Source of the DNA: Methylosarcina fibrata AML-C10
GTDB lineage: Bacteria > Pseudomonadota > Gammaproteobacteria > Methylococcales > Methylomonadaceae
Direction of reading: 5' to 3'
NCBI RefSeq assembly: GCF_000372865.1
Contig: NZ_KB889966.1
Coordinates: 1-63,965 of the forward strand
DNA: 63,965 nt
Shown here: in pieces, positions 44,164-51,578 of the stretch
Position numbering within the stretch: position 1 is the stretch's first letter
Layout: each line of letters begins with the position of its first letter
Program-made: the position numbers and the translations under genes
Notes under the pieces: generated by a model
The model's input: the letters and a program-made list of their open reading frames with translations, nothing else
What the model was told of the DNA's origin: nothing
The model's database searches: none

Positions 44164-45236
44164 TTGATCTCCATCTTCTCAAAAACGTAATTTGCCAATG
44201 CCCGGACTTCTTTTGTTGCCAGCCGAGCGGCTGTTTTTTTAATCATCCAGACCGGCATCTGTTCGCCCAGCGCCTCGGCGATCGAATCGCGCATCCCGAT
44301 GCTAATCGGCAGAACGAGCTGCGGATACGCTTCCTGCACAGCCGCCAGGTTAGCGATATGCCGCGGTTTCCGCGCATCCACTTTGTTCGGCACCATTCCC
44401 AGAAAGCGCAGCTTGGGATTCATTTTGCGGAGGTTGCTAACCACGGCAACCATCTTCCGCATCCCATGTAGGCTATACGCTTCCATTTCTACCGGAGATA
44501 GCATGTAATCAGCGGACAATACCGCTGCTGTCATACCGACACCAAGGGAAGGGGCCGTATCGATCAAACACACATCGAAATAATCCCCCAACGCGGCAAC
44601 GCTATTACGCAGCGCACCGGCAGCATGAGATAAATCCATTTTGTCCAGATTGGCTAAGTCGGCATCAGCGGCAATCAGGGCAATACCGTTGTTATCGCGG
44701 TTATCGAACCAACCGCGAAGCTCATCGACATTGCCAGCGAATAGCTGACTGGATACGAATCCTGATTGATGATCGGACAGCGTAAATGATGCATTACCCT
44801 GAGTATCCAGGTCGATTACTGCAACACGAAGGCCACGCTCAGCGAAATCAAACGCCAGATGACACGTTGCAAATGTTTTCCCCTGCCCGCCCTTCTGAAT
44901 TGCAGTAACCAATGTTTTCATGATTCGTTCCGTTTTTTTCTCTTTAGGGCGTCTTCCGCCCATTTCTTGACGATGAACGCCTGATGTTCCGGCAACACCA
45001 CCGTTACCCGCTCCATTCCTGAGCGATTGATTAACAGCTCCTGATGCGCTTTCCGTACCCGGTTGACCGTCTGTGACACCGCTCCCCGCGATAACCCGAA
45101 TTTCTGCATGTACATCGTTTGTTGTTCGCCTCGAACCAGCACACCCTCGGCTATTTCCAGGTTCTGCGACCCCATGTCCAGGCCCTTTATAGCTTCTCGA
45201 AACTCGTCCATCGACATAAGCTTTGCCATACATCAC
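44160..45236 (-). CDS. incC: IncC, ParA-type partition ATPase (two forms)
   Basis: The long form is 358 residues. An internal ATG at 44921 gives the short IncC2 of 253 residues, starting KTLVTAIQKGGQGKT with a deviant Walker A. The first 105 residues are low-complexity because korA occupies another frame there, exactly as in RK2. IncC with KorB places plasmid copies in the cell and strengthens KorB repression. The IncC2 start overlaps the korA stop (ATGA). Confidence 0.95.
   Translation of the reverse strand: MMYGKAYVDGRVSRSYKGPGHGVAEPGNSRGCAGSRRTTNDVHAEIRVIAGSGVTDGQPGTESASGAVNQSLRNGAGNGGVAGTSGVHRQEMGGRRPKEKKTERIMKTLVTAIQKGGQGKTFATCHLAFDFAERGLRVAVIDLDTQGNASFTLSDHQSGFVSSQLFAGNVDELRGWFDNRDNNGIALIAADADLANLDKMDLSHAAGALRNSVAALGDYFDVCLIDTAPSLGVGMTAAVLSADYMLSPVEMEAYSLHGMRKMVAVVSNLRKMNPKLRFLGMVPNKVDARKPRHIANLAAVQEAYPQLVLPISIGMRDSIAEALGEQMPVWMIKKTAARLATKEVRALANYVFEKMEIK
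44918..45229 (-). CDS. korA: KorA (TrfB), global repressor nested in incC
   Basis: Encodes 103 residues. LEIAEGVLVRGEQQTMYMQK and FGLSRGAVSQTVNRVRKAH form the helix-turn-helix, and MERVTVVLPEHQAFIVKKWA is the C-terminal dimerisation part. Both resemble RK2 KorA strongly. It would bind GTTTAGCTAAAC, found over its own -10 box at 45297-45308. It overlaps the 5' part of incC in a different frame. Confidence 0.96.
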   Translation of the reverse strand: MAKLMSMDEFREAIKGLDMGSQNLEIAEGVLVRGEQQTMYMQKFGLSRGAVSQTVNRVRKAHQELLINRSGMERVTVVLPEHQAFIVKKWAEDALKRKKRNES

Positions 45237-45295
45237 ACCTAACTCCTCGCCATGATTATTGAAAAAAGGCGGTTCCCGCCGCCAACCACAACGCC

Positions 45296-45324
45296 AGTTT
45301 AGCTAAACTATAAACTAATGTCAA
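45296..45324 (-). promoter_or_regulatory. korA-incC-korB promoter
   Basis: On the minus strand, TTGACA (45319-45324), a 17-base spacer and TAAACT (45296-45301). The KorA operator covers the -10 box and a KorB operator lies 3 bases upstream of the -35. This is the architecture of the RK2 korAB promoter. Confidence 0.9.
45297..45308. promoter_or_regulatory. KorA operator (OA)
   Basis: GTTTAGCTAAAC, a perfect 12-bp palindrome identical to the RK2 KorA operator, overlapping the -10 box of the korA-incC-korB promoter. Confidence 0.95.
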
Positions 45325-45327
45325 GAA

Positions 45328-45342
45328 TTTTAGCCGCTAAAA
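45328..45342. promoter_or_regulatory. KorB operator (OB) at the korA promoter
   Basis: TTTTAGCCGCTAAAA just upstream of the -35 box, allowing joint repression by KorA and KorB. Confidence 0.95.
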
Positions 45343-45466
45343 AAGGCAACACAGCTTGACCCATTACCTTGCACCGTGTTTAATACCGCGACTTCCTCGC
45401 CAATGAGAAAGTTACGCCCATGTGTTCCCGCACCAGGGCATCGCCCCGGATTTATCCGGGGCAACT

Positions 45467-45721
45467 CTATTCTTTTTTCCAGATTATTCCTAACCCCGCG
45501 CATTCGCAAAGCAGCGCCCAGGCTGCATAAGGGATCGGGGAGTCATCTCCAACCCAACGCCTTACGGTTCGACCGCCTGTCGCTCCAAGCCCCAATACCC
45601 TGGCAGCCTTGCTGCCGCTAAAGCCTGCGAGTCGTAGAACCTCCCGAACTTCTTCGCCTTTCGGCTGCGCCCAACTCTCTGCAGGTTGCAGACATTCATT
45701 CCTAATCGTTATTTGGCTCAC
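45467..45721 (-). CDS. korC: KorC, repressor of the klc/kle operons
   Basis: Encodes 84 residues. GEEVREVLRLAGFSGSKAARV, GLGATGGRTVRRWVGDDSPI and PYAAWALLCECAGLGIIW are a phage-repressor-like helix-turn-helix of KorC size. It is third in the order klcA-klcB-korC, the same as RK2, and overlaps the klcB end by 20 bp. Its expected target, TAGGGCATAATGCCCTA, is in the klcA promoter at 47380-47396. Confidence 0.88.
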   Translation of the reverse strand: MSQITIRNECLQPAESWAQPKGEEVREVLRLAGFSGSKAARVLGLGATGGRTVRRWVGDDSPIPYAAWALLCECAGLGIIWKKE

Positions 45722-46853
45722 GCTCTTGCTCTCCTATGGTCAAAACTTTCAATTGGTCGAAGCTGTACAGGGACTGCACGCATTTCGGGTCATAATCGAT
45801 CACCTGTCTTCCTTGTTTATTTATGCGATACCGGACCGGTTTATCGTCATGCGCCCACACCTGGAACGTATCTGGGCAGACCTTAGTGATTACGACACGG
45901 CTGCCAATCATCTTGGCAAAACACGGATGATGAATACTCACAATTTCGCACCTCTGGCCTATTTGGAACGGTAGTTTTTCACCATCGTTGTTTATGGCGA
46001 TACTGCAGGGTATCGTCATAATTGGCGATGCCGGATCTGAACCTGACTGATCGGCTTTGTCAGCCTTAATCTTGACCTGCGCCTGCTCGGCCCATTTGCG
46101 AGCGAGATAAGCCTTCTGAGGCGGAAGATACACATCGACCAGAACATACCCTATCGGCACAACAACAGTTGCCGGAGACCGCGATGCCGGCGGCACTAGG
46201 TTTATACACCATGCAGGCAAGGGATCGTCGGCCAGCCTGTCACGGTCCGCATCGGCGATTTTGCGCGGCTTGGAATCTTTGAGGTAAGTGCCGAAAATGG
46301 CGGCCGCCGCCTCATCTACGGTGCGACCAGCATATGGCACATCGAAGTGCGAGCGGTAACCGGTCTCAGAAATAAAAGGCCGATCCAAGTCTACGGCATG
46401 AAACGTAAAATGCGTTTGCCCTACACCATAGCCATCGCCAAACTTTACCAAGGCGCGGACACCATCGACCTGAATGATAAATTCGCCATACTGACCCCAC
46501 ATAGGAATCTCGCCGGGGATCGCCGCGCAATGTCGGTCAATTATGCAGCCGGGACTGTCTTCATCAGCCCGACAAGCAAAAAACTGACCGTCGTTTAGCT
46601 TCCAAACGATCGCCTCATAACGCTCCTCAGCGGCTTCCGCCGCTTGATTGTCTGACGCCAGGACGGCGGCATGTAGATCACGAACCGCGCTCATCGCAGC
46701 GTCCAGCAGGCCCACCATATCAGACGGCATTAAGGCGGCAATCTCTGATGCCCTTACATCCCTGGCGTTTTCCCGTGTCCGATCACGAGCGACAGTTTTC
46801 TTCACCGCTTTTTTTATCTTCCGCCTTACAGCTATAGTTGTTTCGTTGCTCAT
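45702..46853 (-). CDS. klcB: KlcB-like protein
   Basis: Encodes 383 residues: a basic N-terminus, a central domain (GQFFACRADEDSPGCIID, WGQYGEFIIQVDGVRALVKF), and a stretch VLVDVYLPPQKAYLARKWAEQ that resembles the C-terminal module of KorA (VTVVLPEHQAFIVKKWAED). RK2 KlcB shares such a module with KorA and TrbA. Here it is followed by about 115 more residues ending near the korC start. Function unknown; it is part of the KorA/KorC-controlled operon. Confidence 0.75.
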   Translation of the reverse strand: MSNETTIAVRRKIKKAVKKTVARDRTRENARDVRASEIAALMPSDMVGLLDAAMSAVRDLHAAVLASDNQAAEAAEERYEAIVWKLNDGQFFACRADEDSPGCIIDRHCAAIPGEIPMWGQYGEFIIQVDGVRALVKFGDGYGVGQTHFTFHAVDLDRPFISETGYRSHFDVPYAGRTVDEAAAAIFGTYLKDSKPRKIADADRDRLADDPLPAWCINLVPPASRSPATVVVPIGYVLVDVYLPPQKAYLARKWAEQAQVKIKADKADQSGSDPASPIMTIPCSIAINNDGEKLPFQIGQRCEIVSIHHPCFAKMIGSRVVITKVCPDTFQVWAHDDKPVRYRINKQGRQVIDYDPKCVQSLYSFDQLKVLTIGEQEREPNND

Positions 46854-46894
46854 ACGTTTTAAAAGCCCCGGGCTTGCGACCGGGGCCTTTCCTC

Positions 46895-47326
46895 CTAATC
46901 GATAGCAGCGAAGATCAAGCGAGCTTCGGCGTGATCGGCGGCATAACCGCGCAGGAAATAGAACCGATCAATCAGGGTATCACCCGCCTCAGTGCCTTGC
47001 GTTTCCTCAGAGAGTTGGCATAGAGCGAATAGAGTCGCAACAATACCAGCCGCATCGGCCGAAAGCTCGCCTTCGAACCAATTATCAGACACCGCCAGGC
47101 TCAGAGGCTTATCCAGGACCGGAGCCATGTAAAAACCGCCGTTTGATAAAGTGTAGAAATTCCATAATCCCCCGCCGTAGTCCTCGGACAGACGATCCAT
47201 CCATTCGTACACTAGCATTTCGCCGCGCAACATTAAACGCGCCCCGAACATAGTAGGCAAAAAGTCGAGGCGATTATCTCCGGTTACTAGATTCGCGGTT
47301 ATGGGGCTATGATTTTGAGGTTTCAT
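46895..47326 (-). CDS. klcA: KlcA, ArdB-family antirestriction protein
   Basis: Encodes 143 residues from the ATG at 47326, 8 bases after GGAG; an upstream ATG at 47371 has no site. FLPTMFGARLMLRGEMLVYEWM, YGGGLWNFYTLSNGGFYMAP and GIVATLFALCQLSE are the ArdB/KlcA signature. These proteins relieve type I restriction without contacting the enzyme strongly and so help establishment in a new host. First gene of klcA-klcB-korC. Confidence 0.95.
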   Translation of the reverse strand: MKPQNHSPITANLVTGDNRLDFLPTMFGARLMLRGEMLVYEWMDRLSEDYGGGLWNFYTLSNGGFYMAPVLDKPLSLAVSDNWFEGELSADAAGIVATLFALCQLSEETQGTEAGDTLIDRFYFLRGYAADHAEARLIFAAID

Positions 47327-47375
47327 CAGATTTCTCCGGTAATTGACCATGGCGGGATGCCCGGCCTTCAAAGAT

Positions 47376-47405
47376 ATTATAGGGCATTATGCCCTAATAA
47401 ATCAA
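47376..47405 (-). promoter_or_regulatory. klcA promoter
   Basis: Minus strand: TTGATT (47400-47405), 18-base spacer, TATAAT (47376-47381). The spacer and the start of the -10 box are covered by the KorC palindrome. A KorA-like site lies just upstream of the -35. Confidence 0.85.
47380..47396. promoter_or_regulatory. KorC operator (OC)
   Basis: TAGGGCATAATGCCCTA on the minus strand: an 8-1-8 palindrome equal, from memory, to the RK2 KorC operator, placed between the -35 and -10 boxes of klcA. Confidence 0.92.
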
Positions 47406-47409
47406 CATA

Positions 47410-47421
47410 ATTTAGCTAAAC
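47410..47421. promoter_or_regulatory. KorA-like operator upstream of klcA
   Basis: ATTTAGCTAAAC, one mismatch from the KorA consensus. It overlaps the stop codon of the small membrane-protein gene at 47412 and lies 5 bp upstream of the klcA -35 box. Confidence 0.75.
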
Positions 47422-47648
47422 TTTATCAATAACCCTGCCCGATAAACCCCTAGCAATGTGGTTGCCATAAATCCAAGCTGTTGCGTCAAAAGACCATAAT
47501 GACGCCCCATAAACGCAAAACCAATCATCGCAATATTGGCAATCAAAAATGCCAACCACCCGTAACGGGAAACCCGTGTATGCGTCGCTAAAAGGAAAGA
47601 CCCTAGCAAACCGGCCAATGAACCAACCCATTCTAAATAATCACTCAT
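47412..47648 (-). CDS. Small membrane protein, three segments
   Basis: Encodes 78 residues, mostly hydrophobic: membrane segments at about 5-22, 28-46 and 53-72. WVGSLAGLLGSFLLATHTRV and YGLLTQQLGFMATTLLGVYR recall half of a PnuC- or SWEET-like transporter. Such small proteins occur in plasmid kle regions; RK2 has kleF after kleE, but similarity is not evident. It lies downstream of kleE with a KorB site between them. Confidence 0.6.
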   Translation of the reverse strand: MSDYLEWVGSLAGLLGSFLLATHTRVSRYGWLAFLIANIAMIGFAFMGRHYGLLTQQLGFMATTLLGVYRAGLLIKFS

Positions 47649-47659
47649 TTTGATTCCTG

Positions 47660-47674
47660 TTTTAGCCGCTAAAA
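47660..47674. promoter_or_regulatory. KorB operator (OB) after kleE
   Basis: TTTTAGCCGCTAAAA in the gap between the kleE stop and the small membrane-protein gene. Confidence 0.85.
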
Positions 47675-48007
47675 TTATTTGTCATCGAACGCCTTGGGCC
47701 GATATATCAGAGGCATATTCTCAAAGAAACAGAGGACCGCAAAATAGCCAAGAAACACCCATCCTGCATGCATTCCCGGCGTGCTCCAATTAATCAGCAT
47801 GCGCAGAAACTGGAAAGCGCAGAATATGGCATACGGCCATCGGGCAATACGCCATGCAAAAAAAACCATCATCCAAATGATCGCTATCGACACTTCCCAT
47901 AGAACCAGCGGCAACGATTTCCTTGGCTCCATAGGCGTAGCGGACGCCGGGGCGGGCTCCTTTGACACACGTTCTCGTGGAAATTGAACAATTTTGTTTT
48001 GCTCCAT
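47675..48007 (-). CDS. kleE: KleE-like membrane protein
   Basis: Encodes 110 residues: N-terminal KIVQFPRERV, a proline-rich stretch, two membrane segments (about 34-52 and 80-95), and QFLRMLINWSTPGMHAGWVF, which resembles RK2 KleE. KleE is a small inner-membrane protein of the stable-inheritance region, without a known reaction. It starts 16 bp after kfrA and is probably co-transcribed with it. Confidence 0.75.
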   Translation of the reverse strand: MEQNKIVQFPRERVSKEPAPASATPMEPRKSLPLVLWEVSIAIIWMMVFFAWRIARWPYAIFCAFQFLRMLINWSTPGMHAGWVFLGYFAVLCFFENMPLIYRPKAFDDK

Positions 48008-48023
48008 AACTCATATCTCTCAG

Positions 48024-48935
48024 TCATTCATTACTCTTCGTATCCAGCACCTTTTTGCCTTTCCTGGCCGTTGCCGGTTTTAATGCCGCCAACAATGCGG
48101 AATTTTGCGTCCGAAGAGCGTCCAACTCTCCGCTCATCCTCGCCGATTCTTCGCGAGCTTGATTTGCTTCAAGCCTGAGTTTTGCCAGCTCTTCGTCCTG
48201 GCGTTCACGTTCCTGATTTGCTGTATCGCGCATCCGATCCAATGAGTTTTGCACGGCCTTGATTTCAGCCTGTTTTTCCGCATCCAAAGCGACGGCTTTA
48301 TCCTGCGTCGCCCGAAGCGTTACCGTCAGTTCGGCAATGGTCCCACGAGCTTGATCGACTTCCTGATGGGATCTTTCTAGTTCAGTATGTAGATCGTTCG
48401 CACGACGTTCGATTTCCGATACCTTGGCCTCTGCTCTGTCAGCCCGAGTGACCGCTTGCGCGATCTCGGTCCTGGCGACAGCCAATTCGTCCTTGACCAG
48501 CTTTATGGCCGTTTCGTGTTCTGCCGTCGCCTGGACCAAGCTTGCCCTCGCCTGTTCCAGTTCGGCGGCTTGGTCCTCGAACGCTTCCGCCAGCTCCTGG
48601 CGGATGACCTCCAATTCTTCCCGCTCTGTCTCCCAGCCTGTCTGAGCTGCGCGGAGACTATCGTTTGCCAATTCCTGAGCCTTAGCCCAAATCGCCGCTA
48701 ACCCCTGTTGGTGTAATTGGGCAATGGGCTCCGGAACCTGTACCGCGACCGGCGTCACTTGTGCGACTTGAGCCCGCCGCCATTCTCGCATCACGGCACT
48801 AGCCGCGTTCATATCTACTCGGGCGTTTCTGCGCACCTGGTCGACCGTTGGAAATGATTGCCTGCCGGTTTGCTCGAACAGCTCATTAGCCACGCGAACA
48901 ATGCGAGTCTGAATATCACTAGGAATCTGCGTCAT
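48024..48935 (-). CDS. kfrA: KfrA, coiled-coil DNA-binding protein
   Basis: Encodes 303 residues from the ATG at 48935, 8 bases after AAAGG. The N-terminal DNA-binding part (TRIVRVANELFEQTGRQSFPTV, ARVDMNAASAVMREWRRAQ) is the KfrA domain. Residues about 90-290 are one long coiled coil. In RK2 KfrA represses itself and forms filaments that aid inheritance. Its promoter at 48973-49001 is embedded in TTATTATT repeats that probably form the operator. Confidence 0.92.
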   Translation of the reverse strand: MTQIPSDIQTRIVRVANELFEQTGRQSFPTVDQVRRNARVDMNAASAVMREWRRAQVAQVTPVAVQVPEPIAQLHQQGLAAIWAKAQELANDSLRAAQTGWETEREELEVIRQELAEAFEDQAAELEQARASLVQATAEHETAIKLVKDELAVARTEIAQAVTRADRAEAKVSEIERRANDLHTELERSHQEVDQARGTIAELTVTLRATQDKAVALDAEKQAEIKAVQNSLDRMRDTANQERERQDEELAKLRLEANQAREESARMSGELDALRTQNSALLAALKPATARKGKKVLDTKSNE

Positions 48936-48972
48936 AGAGAGTACCTTTAAAAAATGAACTACGTTAGATTGA

Positions 48973-49001
48973 ATAATAATAATATTATTCTTATTTGTCA
49001 A
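48973..49001 (-). promoter_or_regulatory. kfrA promoter with AT-rich operator
   Basis: Minus strand: TTGACA (48996-49001), 17-base spacer, TATTAT (48973-48978). The spacer and -10 contain an AATAAT/ATTATT inverted repeat. A second block of the same repeats lies at 49062-49091, suggesting two KfrA binding regions. Confidence 0.75.
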
Positions 49002-49429
49002 GCAAAAAACCCATTTATGTTATTGTAAATCAAGATGATAAGGTAAATTAACGGATTTATAAATAATAATAATAAGATTATTATTATTTATATGAAAAAG
49101 GCCGGACCCTCCCCTGGCGTAAAACTGCGGCGATAGCCGCTTATTGCTTTTGAATACTCGAATTTACTTGCCGTAGTCAAAGTGGCGGCTGGTAACACAA
49201 CTGCTTGTTTTAGCCTTTTATAGGGTTTGGTTATGAGTGATGTTGTTTTTGGTTCTGAGTTGAAGTAACTTTCTTATCAAAATGGTTGCCGCTTTGCGGC
49301 TCCTTATGCTTTTGAAGCGGCAGGACGCCGCGCATAGGCCGCGCGATAGCGCGGGGCGGAGCCATGGATGGCGGAGGGTAGGCGCGTTTTCTTTCGTTTT
49401 TTCCTTTATCAGGTCAATGCCATCATCCA
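49002..49429. other. Non-coding region between kfrA and oriV
   Basis: No supported gene. It holds a second AATAATAATAATAAGATTATT block (49062-49091) and a GC-rich segment with the perfect hairpin CCGCGC-GATA-GCGCGG (49339-49354). The latter could be a primase-loading or termination site of the replicon. A short minus-strand frame at 49218-49430 is basic and repetitive and is not believed. Confidence 0.5.
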
Positions 49430-49703
49430 AATAATAAGGATAATTTAAAAAGGATAAATAAAGGATAAAGAATAAAGGGTTGCAAACAATTGATTATCTA
49501 AAGGTAAATCGATTTCTACGCGCCTTAAATCTACCGCCAGGGTCGGATTTTCCGGTTTTCCGATACGACCTGCGCCTTAAAACTACCGAAAAACGGCATC
49601 ACCCGCGCCTTAAAACTACCGCTTTTTGATCGAGGTGCGCCTTAAAGCTACCGTTTTTTGATCGAGGTGGGCCTTAAAGCTACCGTGCTTTGTCGGTTGA
49701 GCT

Positions 49704-49712
49704 TGTGGATAA
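49704..49712 (-). promoter_or_regulatory. DnaA box in oriV
   Basis: TGTGGATAA, the exact complement of the consensus TTATCCACA, between iterons 5 and 6. Confidence 0.85.
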
Positions 49713-49819
49713 GCACCGGCCGCGCCTTAAAACTACCGGGACCCGCGCCTTAAAACTACCGAAAACCGGCATCACCCGCGTCTTAAAACTACCGAGACCC
49801 GGTAAGCTGATTTATGCGC

Positions 49820-49839
49820 TTGTAATCTATATCTTACAA
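49820..49839. repeat. 6-8-6 inverted repeat in oriV
   Basis: TTGTAA and TTACAA separated by 8 bases. The same arms and spacing, and a similar spacer, occur at 51512-51531 upstream of the rep operon. Likely a shared protein-binding site. Confidence 0.65.
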
Positions 49840-49881
49840 AACTGCGTGAAATCACACACTTAGGTTAGGTGCGCCTTAATA

Positions 49882-50970
49882 CTACCGCTTAGCGGTTTTC
49901 TTTGTGCTGTCGGCTATGGCTGCCTGGTCGCCGGCCCGTTTGTTCGCCGCTTTCATTTCTCGGACGAATTCTGGTGACGGTTTCAGCATATACGTCACGT
50001 CGACGACTTTGCCGCGTGCGGCCGTATGCGATTTTTTGCTGAATTTTTGTAGGACTCCATTTCGGACTAGCTCTGCAAACGCTTCATCGACATCTTTGCG
50101 GTTGTCTCGTTCCTGGCTCCGGTTCAGCATAGCTGAATCGCGCCTAATTGTGCTATAGCGTACTTCAAAGTCTGGAGCCATCAATCCGGCAAAGGTGAAT
50201 TTGAGCGACAATTGCCGGTGCAACCACCGCGCCAATTGAGTCGAGTGCTGCATCATCTGATCGTAATTGAATTGCCTGTAGGTGAGGCGATCGATTGATT
50301 GCGTAACTAATGGATGGAACTGAGCGACCCAACGAGAGGAAGGATCGTCCGCAAGCTGTTTTGCCGACACTGCGGCCACGGCCGGCAGGTAATTTGCTGC
50401 GATAAACCTTTCCCCTCGGCCGTCGCCGGATCGAATCTCGATATGACTGCGTTGCAAAATCGTGAGACTTTGTATGATCTGGTAATACGATCGCGTATGA
50501 CCGCGATCCGCCAGTTCCTCGCGTAGCTCATGCAAAGAAAACGAGACTCCGCTTCGCGTTGCTTGTGCTGCTTGTTTTTCGAAAAATCCCTGATTCTGAC
50601 GCACGGCTATTTTTCTGAGCGCGTCCTCGAGCAGCTCCTCGCTTGCACTGGGATAGAACGCTAACATCTGGTCGCCATCCTGAATCATTGCAGGCTGTAT
50701 AATTGCGGTGTAGCGTTGTCCCCGATACTCGTAGGGAATCGTTAGCAAAGGCAGGCTGCCGTTGCCGTCCCGCCTTTTCGTTTGCTCCTTCTTTGATATT
50801 GAATACCGAGGTGTGCTATCCCAAATATCGATAGCATTAGATAATCGATCTCGCTCTTCGATGGTATTGCAGATGAAATCGCTGAATAGATCGATCTGCG
50901 CACAGTTATATGGACTCTCAGCTCTAGCCAGTTTTGATGGCCTGGGCAAATCATCGTTAGTGTTTATCAC
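49882..50970 (-). CDS. Plasmid replication initiator (non-TrfA)
   Basis: Encodes 362 residues. PRYSISKKEQTKRRDG, LLTIPYEYRGQRYTAIIQPA, SFSLHELREELADRGHTRSY and FHPLVTQSIDRLTYRQFNYD follow the pattern of replication initiators of the RPA type (winged-helix proteins of IncW/IncU-like and related replicons). It would bind the iterons that lie directly downstream, one of which overlaps its stop. The basic C-terminus (KKTAKR) is usual. It is co-transcribed with a KorA-like gene 16 bp upstream. The exact incompatibility group is not recognised. Confidence 0.85.
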   Translation of the reverse strand: MINTNDDLPRPSKLARAESPYNCAQIDLFSDFICNTIEERDRLSNAIDIWDSTPRYSISKKEQTKRRDGNGSLPLLTIPYEYRGQRYTAIIQPAMIQDGDQMLAFYPSASEELLEDALRKIAVRQNQGFFEKQAAQATRSGVSFSLHELREELADRGHTRSYYQIIQSLTILQRSHIEIRSGDGRGERFIAANYLPAVAAVSAKQLADDPSSRWVAQFHPLVTQSIDRLTYRQFNYDQMMQHSTQLARWLHRQLSLKFTFAGLMAPDFEVRYSTIRRDSAMLNRSQERDNRKDVDEAFAELVRNGVLQKFSKKSHTAARGKVVDVTYMLKPSPEFVREMKAANKRAGDQAAIADSTKKTAKR

Positions 50971-50986
50971 TCAACCTCCCGATATG

Positions 50987-51331
50987 TCATCCAGCTCTCC
51001 GCACAATGCGCGGGCTGGCAAGTGACGCCTGCCATGCTTCGCGGGCTTCTTGCTCCATTATCCGTACCTGCTCCATCATCTCAGGCGGCAAAATAACAGT
51101 TTCTGTTACCCAGCCCTCCGGCGCGAACACATCGTAGATTTTGCTGGCCCACGCATGAGCCAGTTGTTTGCTAGTTGCGTGCTTTTCGGCAACATCATCT
51201 AGGGTGCAACCGTCAACCAAAATAGCCTTGGCTACATTTTTCGCCTTCGCCGATAGCCTTGGGTGCCGTCGAGCTGCGTCTTCGTATTCCTGAGCAGTGA
51301 GCGCACCGGCCATCTTTGATAAACGCGCCAT
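50987..51331 (-). CDS. KorA/TrfB-like repressor of the rep operon
   Basis: Encodes 114 residues. AKAILVDGCTLDDVAEKHAT and SKQLAHAWASKIYDVFAPEG align with the KorA helix-turn-helix, and WVTETVILPPEMMEQVRIME with its C-terminal part. It is the first gene of the rep operon, so it probably sets rep expression. No GTTTAGCTAAAC site is near; the TTGTAA-N8-TTACAA repeat at 51512 is a candidate target. A second KorA paralogue besides korA itself. Confidence 0.8.
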   Translation of the reverse strand: MARLSKMAGALTAQEYEDAARRHPRLSAKAKNVAKAILVDGCTLDDVAEKHATSKQLAHAWASKIYDVFAPEGWVTETVILPPEMMEQVRIMEQEAREAWQASLASPRIVRRAG

Positions 51332-51378
51332 TAATAACCCTTGCAGTTGTATGTTATGCTGAAAAAAGCGGTTTCATA

Positions 51379-51407
51379 ATTATTATTTTTCATATTTAAA
51401 TTGTCAA
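51379..51407 (-). promoter_or_regulatory. Promoter of the KorA-like/rep operon
   Basis: Minus strand: TTGACA (51402-51407), 17-base spacer, AATAAT (51379-51384), 47 bp before the start codon of the KorA-like gene. Confidence 0.65.
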
Positions 51408-51511
51408 TAGTTTTTTATAGTGTTCATCAATAAAATGCCTTTGATTTTAGATTCTTAAAAATAACTGAAAAAATGTTTTGGATGGTCTACTATATGCGCG
51501 AAATGTAATCC

Positions 51512-51531
51512 TTGTAATCCAATTCTTACAA
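51512..51531. repeat. 6-8-6 inverted repeat between rep operon and trbA
   Basis: TTGTAA and TTACAA separated by 8 bases, the same as in oriV (49820-49839). An extra TGTAATCC half site precedes it at 51504. It lies between the divergent rep and trbA promoter regions and may be an operator of Rep or the KorA-like protein. Confidence 0.65.
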
Positions 51532-51554
51532 ATTCCCGACTTCGCTTTTATTAA

Positions 51555-51569
51555 CTTTAGCCGCTAAAA
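51555..51569. promoter_or_regulatory. KorB operator (OB) upstream of trbA
   Basis: CTTTAGCCGCTAAAA; the 13-bp core (51556-51568) is perfect. It ends 10 bp before the trbA start and sits in the rep/trbA divergent region, as OB sites do near trfA/trbA in RK2. Confidence 0.88.
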
Positions 51570-51578
51570 AGGCAGCCC

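Larger units (their letters stand above)
49430..49887. other. oriV: Vegetative origin (oriV) with nine iterons
   Basis: Consensus iteron GCGCCTTAAAACTACCG at 49520, 49572, 49605, 49637, 49669, 49722, 49745, 49778 and 49871 (each 17 bp, plus strand). Copies 1, 4, 5, 8 and 9 have one or two changes; copy 9 overlaps the rep stop codon. To the left is an A/T-rich unwinding region with three AAGGATAA repeats (49436, 49450, 49461). A DnaA box lies at 49704. A 6-8-6 inverted repeat (49820-49839) is shared with the rep upstream region. These are not the IncP TrfA iterons. Confidence 0.92.

Noticed and set aside
49218-49430. Minus-strand 70-codon frame left of oriV
   Set aside because: The product is Arg/Lys/Leu-rich and arises from the GC-rich hairpin region; no ribosome site was seen.
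49430-49887. RK2-type oriV with TrfA iterons
   Set aside because: No TGACA-N2-TGAGGGGC iterons and no trfA gene; the iterons and Rep are of another kind.
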